Part shown: in pieces, positions 7,513 through 15,990 of the stretch
Position numbering within the stretch: position 1 is the stretch's first letter
Layout of the letters: each line of letters begins with the position of its first letter
Notes under the pieces: model-generated
What the model was told of the DNA's origin: nothing
Database searches by the model: none
Seen by the model: the letters and a program-made list of their open reading frames with translations, nothing else
Translations under genes and position numbers: made by a program
Source: Methylobacterium sp.
GTDB taxonomy: Bacteria > Pseudomonadota > Alphaproteobacteria > Rhizobiales > Beijerinckiaceae
DNA: 64,000 nt
Direction of reading: 5' to 3'
NCBI RefSeq assembly: GCF_019745455.1
Contig: NZ_JAIETD010000102.1
Location: forward strand, 1 to 64,000

Positions 7513-8718
7513 ATGGATCACATTGCAACGACGCCCTTTGGGCGGCGGCCGCTGTCGCTTGCCATGGTGGCAAGCCAGGTGGCGGCCAAGGCGCGCCCAC
7601 CGAACACGACAGTCCACAAGTGGCAGATCTTCCGCGCCATCTGCGAAGGGAAAGCTGCGATCGGCGTCTCCGATCGGAGCCTTGCGGTGCTGAACGCCTT
7701 GCTCACCTTCCACCCCGAGACCGCCCTGACGAGCGATGACGACCTCATCGTCTTCCCGTCGAACGCCCAGCTCGCCCTACGGGCTCACGGCATGCCACCA
7801 ACGACGCTGCGGCGACATCTGGCGGCGCTCGTGGACTGCGGCCTAGTGATCCGCCGCGACAGCCCGAACGGCAAGCGCTACGCCCGGAAAGGGCAGGGGG
7901 GCGCCATCGAGACGGCCTTCGGTTTCGATCTCACGCCGCTTGTGGCGCGGGCGGCCGAGTTCGAGCGCCTGGCCGAGGAGGTGCAGGCCGAACGACGAGC
8001 GCTCGCCCTCGCTCGGGAGCGGATCACGCTCTACCGCCGCGATGTCGCCAAGATGATCGCGGTCGGGCTCGAGGAGGACGTGCCGGCGGATTGGCGGGGC
8101 TATCACGCCGCCTACCTGGGGCTCGTAAGCCGCATTCCGCGCACTGCCACGCGTCTTGAGCTGGAGCCCTTGGCCGAGAAGCTCGGCTGCCTTGTCGACG
8201 AAATCCGTAAGGTGCTAGAAAACCACGTGGAAACACAGAATCCGGACGCCAATGAGTCCCAAAGTGGATGCCACATACAAAATTCAAATCCAAACCCCCT
8301 AGAATCTGAACCAGGCTTCCCAGGAAGCCAGGGGGCGGCCGTTGAGCCACAACCGGAAACGCCGAGGACGCCGCAACGATCGTTCCCGTTGGGGATGGTT
8401 CTCGAGGCCTGCCCGGACATCGTCGATTATGCGCGCCATGGCATCAGCTCGTGGCGGGACTTCATGGCGACAGCGGGGTTAGTCCGCTCGGCACTCGGGA
8501 TCAGTCCCAGCGCGTGGGACGATGCTCGAAGTGTTCTGGGGGAGGAAGACGCCGCGGTGATGGTCGCCGCGATCCTGCAGCGAGGGGAGGCGATCAAGAG
8601 CCCGGGCGGCTACCTGCGAAGCTTAACCGAGAAGGCAAGGGGAGGGGCGTTTTCCCTTGGGCCGGTGCTCATGGCGCTCCTACGGTCGAAACTCGGTTCC
8701 GAACGGAAACGAGCGTAG
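7513..8718 (+). CDS. repC: RepC replication initiator
   Basis: A 401-residue RepC. It opens MDHIATTPFGRRPLSLAM, close to the usual TTPFGRRPL start of the family, has a winged-helix-like region (LALRAHGMPPTTLRRHLAALVDCGLVIRRDSPNGKRYARKGQ) and a C-terminal domain ending in SPGGYLRSLTEKARGGAF. RepC binds and opens the origin inside its own gene and is needed in cis. The ATG at 7513 was chosen over the in-frame TTG at 7495 because AAGGAG lies 5-10 bases in front of it. Expression is predicted to be set by the antisense RNA and the hairpin at 7488-7509. A diverged scrap of another repC 3' end lies at 9376. Confidence 0.95.
   Translation: MDHIATTPFGRRPLSLAMVASQVAAKARPPNTTVHKWQIFRAICEGKAAIGVSDRSLAVLNALLTFHPETALTSDDDLIVFPSNAQLALRAHGMPPTTLRRHLAALVDCGLVIRRDSPNGKRYARKGQGGAIETAFGFDLTPLVARAAEFERLAEEVQAERRALALARERITLYRRDVAKMIAVGLEEDVPADWRGYHAAYLGLVSRIPRTATRLELEPLAEKLGCLVDEIRKVLENHVETQNPDANESQSGCHIQNSNPNPLESEPGFPGSQGAAVEPQPETPRTPQRSFPLGMVLEACPDIVDYARHGISSWRDFMATAGLVRSALGISPSAWDDARSVLGEEDAAVMVAAILQRGEAIKSPGGYLRSLTEKARGGAFSLGPVLMALLRSKLGSERKRA
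8210..8320 (+). other. Candidate oriV, A+T-rich stretch inside repC
   Basis: Within an otherwise very G+C-rich gene, 8210-8320 is markedly A+T-rich (runs such as ACATACAAAATTCAAATCC). In repABC plasmids the replication origin is an A+T-rich segment in the central part of repC. No iterons are evident. The assignment is by position and base composition only. Confidence 0.5.
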
Positions 8719-8782
8719 CGGTGGCTGACGGTCATCCTCTGGTCACGCGCCTGGCCCAGACGGTCTGCCGTGAACAGGGACA

Positions 8783-9019
8783 ATGATCATGGTCGAGGGC
8801 GAGCCTTCGCTCGACGAGCTCGTTGCGGAGCCGATCGTGCGCATGATGATGGCGAGCGACGGCGTCGACATTGCTGCGTTCAAGCGGTTGCTGGAGGACG
8901 TGCGGCGGGTGCTGGAGTCGCGGCGGCGCGCTCTGCTGGATCCGCTAGACGGGGACGCTTCTTGCCAGCACGCCGACCAGGAGCATATTCGTCACGGTGA
9001 CCAGGGGAGTGGTGCATGA
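8783..9019 (+). CDS. Small hypothetical protein
   Basis: A 78-residue protein. The first about 50 residues (EPSLDELVAEPIVRMMMASDGVDIAAFKRLLEDVRRVLESRRR) are a plausible helical, acidic-basic amphipathic segment; the last 25 have odd composition and may follow an old frameshift. An AGGGA site precedes the two adjacent ATG codons (8783 and 8789). It lies just behind repC and ahead of an antitoxin gene. No function can be given. Confidence 0.5.
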   Translation: MIMVEGEPSLDELVAEPIVRMMMASDGVDIAAFKRLLEDVRRVLESRRRALLDPLDGDASCQHADQEHIRHGDQGSGA

Positions 9020-9074
9020 CCACGCCGGAATCTCACACCCGCAAAAAGGGCCGGGACCCATCTGAGGGGTGCTT

Positions 9075-9320
9075 GTGCGCCTTCAAGATGCGAAAGCTTT
9101 GTTCAGCGAGGTCGTGAACCGTGCGCGTGATGACGGCCCGCAGCTCGTGGTGCTGCCCGGCGAGGACGCTGTCGTGATCGTGTCGGCCGAAGCTTTCGAC
9201 CGGGACCGAGAACGCCACACTGGCCGTCGCCTGGTCGAGGCTCTGGCGATCTCGCCATTGCGCGACCTCGAGCTCGAGCGCCCGCTCGTGATCGGCCGGG
9301 TCCGGGACGTGGATTTGTAG
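9075..9320 (+). CDS. Phd/YefM-type antitoxin, toxin partner destroyed
   Basis: An 81-residue antitoxin with the Phd/YefM N-terminal DNA-binding fold (RLQDAKALFSEVVNRARDDGPQLVVLPGEDAVVIVSAEAFDR) and a C-terminal toxin-binding tail (RPLVIGRVRDVDL). GTG at 9075 is preferred to GTG at 9069 because AGGGG lies 5 bases upstream. Such genes are followed at once by a PIN toxin; here only the first about 16 codons of one remain, with a one-base shift. The antitoxin is therefore an orphan that may still act as a repressor or as an anti-addiction factor against related toxins. Confidence 0.8.
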   Translation: MRLQDAKALFSEVVNRARDDGPQLVVLPGEDAVVIVSAEAFDRDRERHTGRRLVEALAISPLRDLELERPLVIGRVRDVDL

Positions 9321-9321
9321 A

Positions 9322-9370
9322 GGGTTACTCCTCGACACCCAACGTGCTCTCAGAGCTTCGCAAAAGAGAG
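9322..9370 (+). pseudogene. Remnant of the 5' end of a PIN-domain toxin
   Basis: Directly after the Phd stop the bases read GLLLDT and then, after one extra C in the run at 9338-9340, NVLSELRKRE. Together these give the canonical PIN opening LLLDTNVLSELRK. The sequence then breaks off into DNA resembling repC. The toxin is thus both frameshifted and truncated. Confidence 0.65.
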
Positions 9371-9375
9371 CTTTT

Positions 9376-9441
9376 AAGAGCCCCGGCGGCTACCTCAGCA
9401 GCCTGACCGGAGGCGAGGGGAGGGGAGTTTTCGTTCGGGCG
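9376..9441 (+). pseudogene. Remnant of a second repC 3' end
   Basis: AAGAGCCCCGGCGGCTACCT and the following ~45 bases match repC 8596-8665 with scattered substitutions and two single-base losses. Read in frame they give KSPGGYLSSLTGGEGRG beside KSPGGYLRSLTEKARGG of RepC. It is too short to be functional. It begins immediately where the PIN fragment ends, marking a recombination junction with another repABC replicon or an old partial duplication. Confidence 0.65.
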
Positions 9442-9532
9442 GATCGAACCGGACCAAGCTCCGCAATCGAATGCGCGCATGACGGGGTTCAAGCAGGGTG
9501 TCGAAACCTCGGGCTCAAGGGTCGTCCGACGC

Positions 9533-9952
9533 TCACGCCTTCCATGGGTCGACGATCTCGATTCCAAGATCATCGAAATGCCGCAGGTTCCGTGTCGCGA
9601 TCGTGGCGTGGCGAGCCAAAGCGATGCCACCGATCATACTGTCGCGTAGGTCGCGCGGCTCGCCCCGGCGTTGACGCGCCCCCATCAACACGGCCGTCTC
9701 CTGTGCGGCAGCCGCATCGAAAGGTGCAACGCGACGCTCGAGCTTCTCGGCGATGAGGCTATCGAACGCCTCGCGGCGCGCGAGCAGGCGTCGTCCGTCC
9801 GGCATGATCTCGAGCCCGAACCTGACCTCGAGCACTGTGATTGCTGTGGTCCATACCGAGGCCCGCGGCTGCTCGTCGAGCCAGCGCAGCACCGCGGTAT
9901 CGGGCGCATGGTGCATAAGGGCGGAGATGATATTGGTGTCGAGGATGATCAT
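9533..9952 (-). CDS. FitB/VapC-type PIN ribonuclease toxin
   Basis: A 139-residue PIN-domain toxin. It opens MIILDTNIISALMHHAP with the first catalytic Asp at residue 5, continues with TTAITVLEVRFGLEIMPDGRRR-like family text typical of FitB (VWTTAITVLEVRFGLE), then RDLRDSMIGGIALARHATIATRN carrying further acids, and ends FDDLGIEIVDPW. It should cleave RNA unless bound by its antitoxin. Its ATG lies inside the antitoxin stop region (4-base overlap, 9949-9952). The pair looks intact and is a likely plasmid-addiction module. Confidence 0.88.
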   Translation of the reverse strand: MIILDTNIISALMHHAPDTAVLRWLDEQPRASVWTTAITVLEVRFGLEIMPDGRRLLARREAFDSLIAEKLERRVAPFDAAAAQETAVLMGARQRRGEPRDLRDSMIGGIALARHATIATRNLRHFDDLGIEIVDPWKA

Positions 9953-10200
9953 TCCTCGAACGGACTCTTGACGGTATAGCCACGCAGCTCGGGGATCTCC
10001 TCCCCTTCCTGTAGGCCAATGCCGCTGAACAGCGCCGCGATCTCAGTTCCGAGCCCGCCGCCGGGACGTTCCTCTTCCTTGACGACGTCGCGAAGGATGT
10101 CGCGGACCTCGGCCTCCATACTGCGGCCATGCCGGGCTGCGCGCCGTTGCAGACGCTTCTTAACGTCATCTTCGATGTCGCGAACTAGGATCTGGGCCAT
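9949..10200 (-). CDS. FitA-type ribbon-helix-helix antitoxin
   Basis: An 83-residue antitoxin. The N-terminus MAQILVRDIEDDVKKRLQRR followed by ARHGRSMEAEVRDILRDVV is the ribbon-helix-helix DNA-binding fold of FitA/VapB-like proteins; the C-terminal ~30 residues (ELRGYTVKSPFEE) should fill the toxin active site. It is translationally coupled to the PIN toxin. A perfect 16-bp palindrome 15 bases upstream is the probable operator for autoregulation. Confidence 0.88.
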   Translation of the reverse strand: MAQILVRDIEDDVKKRLQRRAARHGRSMEAEVRDILRDVVKEEERPGGGLGTEIAALFSGIGLQEGEEIPELRGYTVKSPFEE

Positions 10201-10214
10201 CTTCCGTTCCTTTG

Positions 10215-10230
10215 TGCTATCATGATAGCA
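10215..10230 (-). promoter_or_regulatory. Operator palindrome of the fitAB-like operon
   Basis: TGCTATCATGATAGCA is a perfect 16-bp palindrome placed 14 bases upstream of the antitoxin ATG and includes a TATCAT -10-like element on the minus strand. Binding of a FitA-FitB complex here would block RNA polymerase. Confidence 0.65.
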
Positions 10231-10322
10231 TGTCTTTCCAGCGAGGGAAAGAGGGCGACCTCCGAGCGGAGGCCGAACCAGACGGCTTGGCGAGGTCGCC
10301 AGGGTTGAGCCCTGACGGCCTA

Positions 10323-10532
10323 CTAATCGGCCTTGCTCTCATGCATGGAATATAGAGCACATCTGATGCACGGAGCCGATCGCGCTGAGCGCGCAGCCGG
10401 TAAAGCGCCAAAGCCGCCAGGCGGCAACGCCGATATATCGAGGAGGAACCCGATCGGGACGACGGCGAGCGCGGCCGCGATGACGGCGCCGTAGACACGC
10501 CCGAACAGGCTATTGGTCGCTCCTCGGATCAC
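10323..10532 (-). CDS. Possible small membrane protein
   Basis: A 69-codon frame with a GTG start overlapping the acetyltransferase stop by 4 bases (GTGA). Residues 8-35 (SLFGRVYGAVIAAALAVVPIGFLLDI) form one plausible transmembrane helix; the remainder is Ala/Arg/Pro-rich and not convincing. The coupling is the main reason to list it. Confidence 0.3.
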   Translation of the reverse strand: MIRGATNSLFGRVYGAVIAAALAVVPIGFLLDISALPPGGFGALPAARSARSAPCIRCALYSMHESKAD

Positions 10533-11000
10533 GACAGGGCGCCTCCCGGCGTCCGCTCGGCCAGCACCAGCTCGCGCCAGTGACGGTGCTGGGCGGCGGG
10601 GTTGGGGTCTGGCACAAACCCGGCGCTCCGGGCGAGCGCGAGGGCTGCGTCATGCGTGGCCTCGACCATGGCGCCGATCGGGCCTGCATAGCCCAACCGC
10701 CGCGCCTCTTGGACGAGAAGCGCGATCGTCTCCCGGGCGATGCCGCGGCGGCGGTGGGCCGGGTGGGTGATCACGTTGAGGAAGCAGCCCTGGCCGGTAT
10801 CGCGGTTAATGACTCCGAAGCCGAGGACTGCCTGGGTGGCGGCGTCACACGCGACGTAGGGATCGTGCCCGGCCCGGGCTTGAGCGTAGCTGGACGTGTC
10901 GAGCCGTCGCGCGGTCTCGGGGTCGAGCCGGAACCAGGGCCGCGATGAGCGGGCGGTGGTGGGCGCCGAAGCGCTCGAGAATGAGGGGCGGTGTCGTCAT
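10529..11000 (-). pseudogene. GNAT-family acetyltransferase, probable frameshift
   Basis: From the ATG at 11000 the frame reads MTTPPLILERFGAHHRPLIAA and then turns to low-complexity text. One base over, the sequence continues RPWFRLDPETARRL and on through QAVLGFGVINRDTGQGCFLNVITHPAHRRRGIARETIALLV, ending GALS. The latter contains the GNAT acetyl-CoA signature (HRRRGIA, variant of RxxGxG/A). The continuous frame has no start codon before it, so a frame change near 10933-10948 best explains the data. It would transfer an acetyl group from acetyl-CoA to an unknown amine. A sequencing error is an alternative. Confidence 0.55.
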
Positions 11001-11306
11001 TCGGATCCCTTCGATTGGACCGGTCGGAGTGTGAAGTGGGAGGTCACGACGGGATCGCTCATTCGGCAGCCGCCTGCGCACCGCCGCTGCCCACGTAAAA
11101 TCGGGACGGGTCAAGGAGCGCGAGAGCGCGGCCGCCTTCCGCTTCCCACTTGGCGACCTAGTCCTTGTCGGCAACGCTCGCCCAAGGACAGCAGCGCCCC
11201 CTAGAGCGCCTTCGGTTCGAGCGCGAGAAGCCCGGCTTTTTCGACAGGCAGCCTGCCTCGATCAGGCGGCGGGTTTGGGTCTTGCGTTCCGCCTCGCGAA
11301 CACGCC

Positions 11307-11741
11307 TCAGTGGCGAGCAATGTCCTTGATGACCTCCGAGCGGGCTTCCTCCACCTCTCGACCGACCAACCCGACAACGTCGGCGACATGGCGCTCCATG
11401 ATCGCGATGCGCTCGGCCTGTGGGTGATCGGGCGGGTAGTCGTACAGCTCGAGCTTGATGGAAACGAGGGTATAGCCGAGAAACGCGGCTTCCTGACCGT
11501 TGGCGCGAAGCGTGGCTCCGAAATCGGCGAGCATAGCGGCGACGGCGGCTCGCGAAAGGCCACCCGGCGCCTCCGACAGCAGAGCATGCTGCATGCCGAA
11601 GCCGCGCTCGAACCCCGCGATGAGCTCGGCCCGCAAAGCTGGATCGTGCGCCGCCCGGCGCACGGCATCTTCGATGCCGTTCAGGAGCGACTCAGTCGTG
11701 TCGAGTGGGTCTTCGTCGGCGGGTAGATCCGAGATCTGCAC
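11307..11741 (-). CDS. Hypothetical protein, all-helical
   Basis: A 144-residue protein not recognised. It is predicted helical and acidic (ESLLNGIEDAVRRAAHDPALRAELIAGFERGF; ERIAIMERHVADVVGLVGREVEEARSEVIKDI), with no signal peptide, membrane segment or cysteine. Composition looks like genuine coding sequence. The GTG at 11741 has only a weak ribosome binding site. It lies divergent from the RES-domain gene. Confidence 0.5.
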   Translation of the reverse strand: MQISDLPADEDPLDTTESLLNGIEDAVRRAAHDPALRAELIAGFERGFGMQHALLSEAPGGLSRAAVAAMLADFGATLRANGQEAAFLGYTLVSIKLELYDYPPDHPQAERIAIMERHVADVVGLVGREVEEARSEVIKDIARH

Positions 11742-11888
11742 TTGCTTACGTCGCGGTTTTCATTTGCGACCTCGGTATCGCCGAAATGTGCAGGCACTAT
11801 GGCCGGTGGTGCCGTTTGGCCTGCAGTGGACGGCCACCGGCGGGGCTGGGCTCTGCAACGAGACGAGCCTTAGCAAGGAAATTCGGGA

Positions 11889-12512
11889 TTGGATCGAAGT
11901 GGAGATAATCCAGGTCGTGAGCAACTGGCGCAGGGAGGAGCTGGACGCTGGCGCCACTGGCGCATGCTCAGCCCGCGCTGGTCACATCGGCCGCTGAGCG
12001 GGGAGAGGGCGGCCAGGCGTGGCGGCCGTTGGAACGCACCTGGGATCTCCGCCCTCTACATGTCGGAAGCGTTCGCGACGGCCGTTGCCCAGTATGAACA
12101 GGACCTCGGCATTCGACTAGGCACCTTGTGCGCCTACGATGTCGACGCGGACGGCATCGCGGATTTGAACGACCTCGTGACCGTGCGCGCTATCGGCGTC
12201 GAACCGGCCGACTTGGAATGTCCATGGAAGCAGATCGCGCTCGTCGACAAGAAGTGACCGCGGACCTGGTATTTGGCAGATCGCCTCATCGCGGATGGCG
12301 CCCCCGGGGTCCGGGTTCCGTCCGCCCGCGGACGCGGGATCAATCTCGTCCTCTGGCAGTGGAAGGTCGGTCCGGCTTCACCGCGAGTCGTGGCCCTTGA
12401 TCCGCTGGCCGACTTGCCGCGAGACCAAAGTTCCTGGTCGACCTGTCGAGGCCGCAGAGCCGGCCTCGAGGGCCATCCGGCCGCAGCCTATGTAGCGATC
12501 GGGCGGACGTGA
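11889..12512 (+). pseudogene. RES-domain toxin interrupted by an in-frame stop
   Basis: The frame shows the RES NAD+-degrading toxin pattern: WRMLSPRWSHRPLSGERAAR, GGRWNAPGISALYMSEAFATAVAQYEQ, then YDVDADGIADL and CPWKQIALVDKK. A TGA at 12255-12257 follows, and the same frame resumes with PRTWYLADRLIADGAPGVRVP, GINLVLWQWK and DPLADLPRDQSSW. The two halves together make a full RES domain; the stop replaces one residue where relatives have a polar or Arg residue (CGA to TGA is a single transition). RES toxins deplete NAD+ and are paired with an upstream Xre-type antitoxin; none is visible upstream here. Loss of the antitoxin would favour loss of the toxin. Confidence 0.7.
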
Positions 12513-12800
12513 GACCCGTCGCGCGGGTCGGTGGGCCCGCGCTCCTTTCACTTTCCTAGCAGGGAGGCGACTTTTCCACCCGCCGGGCGGAGCGGGACGC
12601 GGAGCAGCCGGAGGCCGAACGCGCTGACCAGAGAGCGCCGTAGAGAGGCCGGAGGGTGTGGTAAAGTCGCTCATGCGGGCATTCGCCCGCACACCGCATC
12701 GACCTTTCAACCGGACCGGTTCTCTGCGACCAAACTTGACGCGTTCCTGCCCCGCATAGGATAGCCGGGCCGGCTGGTGGGCGGAGAGGAGAGGCTTGCC

Positions 12801-13262
12801 GTGACGTGGATACGCTTGGAGTCGGAACGCCGCCCTCCGCCCGCGCTGGCCGAGCACGATCGTCCAATCATCGACGCCGAATACACTGTGGTCATCGAAC
12901 CGCCGGAGTCCCGGTGCCAGCGCCAGCGCGCGTCAGAGCCAAACCCCGCGTCGATGCTCGAGCCCCTTTGGGCTTTCCGCGTGATCCTGCGCGTCCTGCT
13001 CTGGCCGATCCGCTACCTGGTGCGGATGGCGGTCGTGACGCTGGCGTTGGTCATGATCCTTGTGCGCCCGTTCATCCTGTTCTTCTACGCAGCGTCGTTC
13101 GTCGCGTTCTGCGGCATGGGCATCAAGCTCTATGCGGGCCAGTTCGAGCTCGCCGGCAAGCTCGCTTTCTGGTCGGTCGCGCTCGGGGCAATCCCGGCGA
13201 TCTGGGACTACATCCTCGAGATCGTGGCACCCGACATGGAGTGGAAGCGCCTTCAGATGTAA
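12801..13262 (+). CDS. Integral membrane protein of unknown function
   Basis: A 153-residue protein starting at GTG 12801, 7 bases after a GGAGAGGAGAGG purine tract. The N-terminal ~60 residues are soluble. Three hydrophobic segments follow: FRVILRVLLWPIRYLVRMAVVTLALVMILV, RPFILFFYAASFVAFCGMGI and LAFWSVALGAIPAIWDYIL. It ends 57 bases from the traG stop and converges with it. Similar small membrane proteins accompany tra regions, but I cannot name the family. Confidence 0.6.
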   Translation: MTWIRLESERRPPPALAEHDRPIIDAEYTVVIEPPESRCQRQRASEPNPASMLEPLWAFRVILRVLLWPIRYLVRMAVVTLALVMILVRPFILFFYAASFVAFCGMGIKLYAGQFELAGKLAFWSVALGAIPAIWDYILEIVAPDMEWKRLQM

Positions 13263-13319
13263 CGCGGCGTGCGGCGGCTCTCAGCCTGCCGTGCGCTCCG
13301 GTCCTTCCGGATCGTGCCG

Positions 13320-15284
13320 CTACTCGGCCGGTCCAGGAGCTGGCGCGAGGCCGGCGCCACTCGGGCCTGAGCCGGCCTGAGACAGAGCGGCCTTGCTCTG
13401 AAACCGGCTCTCCCCGACGAGCCCTTTCATGTCCTCCCGACGGAAGAAGATGGCGCGCCCGCAGCGAATTGGGGGTGCGTTCTGGATGAACACGATCTGC
13501 TCGTCGGCCCGCATGGTCTGGGTGACTTCCTGCGGCAGGATCAGCCGTCGTTCGCCCAAGGTCCGTGTCCGCGACCCGCGCCCATTCGAGGCAACAGTTC
13601 GGGCCGTCGTCTCTACGGTGTAGGTGCCGCAATTCGTGGAGATGAATTCGGCCGTGTCGGGATGACCGACCGCGGCGAAGGAGACCCAGGACACGTTGTC
13701 GAGCCACTTGGAACGGGCGTGCCTGCCCCAAATCTCATCGAGCTGACCGAGTGACTGATAGACCAGCACCAGGGTGATCTCGTATTTGCGGAACGCGTCG
13801 CGGATCACCTCGAGCTGGCTCATCGTGCCGAGCATCCGCGCCTCGTCGATCATGAACAGCACGCGATCGGGGGTCGCGGCATAGCCGTTGGCGGCCGTGT
13901 TCAGAAGTGCGCCGATAGTAACGCGGCCGAGCGCCGGATGGGCCTTGAGGGTGGCGAGGTCGATGGAGATGAACACGTCGATCTCGCCCGAGACCAATAG
14001 CTTCGGGTCGAAGGTGTTGCCGGACACCAGGGCGGCGTACCGATCATAGGCCAGCCACTCGATCTCCGAACTCGCGCCCTTCAGGACGCCCGAAAAGGTC
14101 GCCTCTGTGAGGTTGATGAAGGGCCCGAGCGCGTCCTGGACGAACTTTTTGGGAGACTGCTGATGGATTTGGGCCAGGCGCTCACGGAACGATTTCTCCG
14201 GCTGCGCCATGAACTCGTGGAGCGCCTTAAGGGTCCGGCGGCCGCGGTATTCGTCCGAGAAGACGATGTGGGCGAGAACGCCGGTGAGGAGGTGCCGCGC
14301 CGAGACCTCGAAGAACCGCGTGTTGCCGGACGAATCCACGCTCTCGGTCATGAGCCAGGTGACGACGGTGGCTACATCCTCTTCGGCCGAGGTTTCGCCC
14401 GTTCCGATCCAGTCGAGGACATTGAACCCCACCTTCGGTCTGCGGGGGTCGAGGATACGAACCTTCCGCTTGGAGGTGCTGCGAACACGGTACACCATGT
14501 CGCCCACCTCGCCCGTCGGGTCCAAACAAACGATCGGGCCCCTCCACCGCAGGCAGGTCGGAACGACCACTGACGAGGTTTTGTAGCCGCCTGAGCCCGC
14601 GAACACCAACCCGTGTGTCGACCCGAACGAGCAGTCGAAGGCCAGCAAAGGAGCCTTGCCGCCTTTGCCCCAGGTGTCAGGATCGCGGGGGTCGAAGCGA
14701 AGGTCGGCAACGGCATCCTGGTCCACACGGTAGCGCTCGCCGATCACGATCCCGCCAGTTTCCGGGAGGAGCTCGGCGGCTTCCCTCATCGGCATCCAGT
14801 CCGCATTGCCATACAGCGTCGACGACGAACGCCGCGGCGATCGGAGCCGCCTGCGGATCGTCAGGCCGGCTCCAAAACCCATCAACCCGGCGAAGGCGGC
14901 GCCGTACCAGACGAACTTGTCGGACTGCCGGAGAGCCTCGCCGATGGCGATGTCGCCGCGCAGACGATCAACCCGTTGATACTCGAGCAAGATGGCCAGC
15001 GTCGCGCACGCGAAGGAGGCGAGAGCGACCGCGAGGGCAACCTGCCGCCGCCTATGGAGGGCGATGAAGGGCAGGCAGAGAACGCCCACGAGCGCGGGAA
15101 CGGCACAGCGCAGCGCGTACCAGGAACGCTCCACGGTGAGCTGATGCTGAGCCGGGAACAGGTCGACCAAAAAGGGCCAAGCGAGATAGAGGACCGATAC
15201 GCTCGCCGCCATCGCCAGCAGGCAGACCCCGACGAGAATGCTCGTCGGGGTCTCAGCTATCGGCTGACTGGCTGAACTCGGCAT
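13320..15284 (-). CDS. traG: TraG, VirD4-type coupling protein
   Basis: A 654-residue type IV coupling protein that links the relaxase-DNA complex to the mating channel and drives transport with ATP. The N-terminus has two to four membrane segments (residues ~15-40, 55-75, 80-100, 125-145). The Walker A motif GSGGYKTS is at about residue 230, the Walker [12 protein letters not shown] lies in the second half, and the family text [11 protein letters not shown] and [14 protein letters not shown] is present. Length matches Ti-plasmid TraG. ATG at 15284 is preferred to the GTG one codon earlier. The gene overlaps traD by 32 bases and is the last of traC-traD-traG. Confidence 0.95.
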   Translation of the reverse strand: MPSSASQPIAETPTSILVGVCLLAMAASVSVLYLAWPFLVDLFPAQHQLTVERSWYALRCAVPALVGVLCLPFIALHRRRQVALAVALASFACATLAILLEYQRVDRLRGDIAIGEALRQSDKFVWYGAAFAGLMGFGAGLTIRRRLRSPRRSSSTLYGNADWMPMREAAELLPETGGIVIGERYRVDQDAVADLRFDPRDPDTWGKGGKAPLLAFDCSFGSTHGLVFAGSGGYKTSSVVVPTCLRWRGPIVCLDPTGEVGDMVYRVRSTSKRKVRILDPRRPKVGFNVLDWIGTGETSAEEDVATVVTWLMTESVDSSGNTRFFEVSARHLLTGVLAHIVFSDEYRGRRTLKALHEFMAQPEKSFRERLAQIHQQSPKKFVQDALGPFINLTEATFSGVLKGASSEIEWLAYDRYAALVSGNTFDPKLLVSGEIDVFISIDLATLKAHPALGRVTIGALLNTAANGYAATPDRVLFMIDEARMLGTMSQLEVIRDAFRKYEITLVLVYQSLGQLDEIWGRHARSKWLDNVSWVSFAAVGHPDTAEFISTNCGTYTVETTARTVASNGRGSRTRTLGERRLILPQEVTQTMRADEQIVFIQNAPPIRCGRAIFFRREDMKGLVGESRFQSKAALSQAGSGPSGAGLAPAPGPAE

Positions 15285-15456
15285 CACCCCTCGCCTTCAA
15301 TTTCTTGTATCGTTCGCTGGCCGGATCGAGCGCGGCGAGCTCCAGCAGCGCCCCGAGGAGCACGGCCTTATCCGCCGTCCTCAAGCCTGCCTTCACCACG
15401 AGGCCACCGAGCTGGATCTTCTCGCGGGCATCGACCTTACGCGCGCGCGCCGTCAT
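15253..15456 (-). CDS. traD: TraD conjugal transfer accessory protein
   Basis: A 67-residue protein whose core [18 protein letters not shown] followed by [17 protein letters not shown] is the hallmark of the small TraD of Ti-type plasmids. It is thought to assist relaxosome assembly at oriT. It sits between traC and traG as in Ti plasmids, overlapping both. ATG 15456 is chosen over GTG 15483 because family members begin near this point. Confidence 0.85.
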   Translation of the reverse strand: MTARARKVDAREKIQLGGLVVKAGLRTADKAVLLGALLELAALDPASERYKKLKARGDAEFSQSADS

Positions 15457-15730
15457 CGAGCTGCGATCCCTTTGAACCCGCACCAGCCTCTGACGCAGCC
15501 GCCGGAGGGTCGACCACGGCCGGCGCTTTGTGGCGGCCCTTGCGAAATCGCGCGGCCAGCTCGGTCAGGGCCTTTGTGAGATCCTCGTCGCTGATTTCGA
15601 GATCGAGCAGGCCTGCCTTGTTGGCGATCTTTCCGATTCGTCGCTCCTCTCGCTCCTCGCTCTCGGCCAACTGTTTCTTGAGATCCTCGATCTCGGCGAG
15701 GATGTCCGCCCGGTTCCTGCGGCGTGCCAT
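15437..15730 (-). CDS. traC: TraC relaxosome accessory protein
   Basis: A 97-residue charged protein with a coiled-coil start ([20 protein letters not shown]) and the conserved segment [22 protein letters not shown] followed by LAARF. It corresponds to Ti TraC, which with TraA processes oriT. It reads away from oriT (15778-15944), divergent from traA, as in Ti plasmids. The last 15 residues are a variable tail. Confidence 0.85.
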   Translation of the reverse strand: MARRRNRADILAEIEDLKKQLAESEEREERRIGKIANKAGLLDLEISDEDLTKALTELAARFRKGRHKAPAVVDPPAAASEAGAGSKGSQLDDGARA

Positions 15731-15777
15731 GCCGTCCTCATCAAGAGTTGTTCGTTCTGACGGTGATGGGCCTAAGC

Positions 15778-15944
15778 GACCCGGATATACGGGTCAAGCT
15801 GGAGTTCTTCGACGTTCAGCTTTCCCTTGCGCGGTAGCGCACGAAGAAGGCTCGCGGAGCGAGTCCGTATGAGGTCCCGAAACCGGAGCGGGCCTTGGGG
15901 CCCGCGTGTTGAGGGCGCACCATATAGGTTTTCCGGCGAAAACC
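15778..15944. other. oriT: oriT, RSF1010/Ti-type origin of transfer
   Basis: The divergent traC-traA gap holds a ladder of perfect hairpins: GACCCG/CGGGTC (15778-15795), TGCGC/GCGCA (15828-15841), CTCGC/GCGAG (15851-15863), GCGGGCC/GGCCCGC (15888-15905) and GGTTTTC/GAAAACC (15927-15944). On the minus strand the last hairpin is followed by 6 bases and then GTGCGCCCTC. A hairpin ending AAACC, a short spacer and TGCGCCCT is the RSF1010/Ti nic region, where the cut falls as TGCGC^CCT. That predicts a minus-strand nick between 15915 and 15914, with traC-traD-traG entering the recipient first. TraA of the MobQ family, encoded next door, is the expected relaxase. Confidence 0.85.
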
Positions 15945-15990
15945 GATCTGCTACGCTTTGCGGCGGTGCTGCTTCGCTCCGGTCCTGCTC

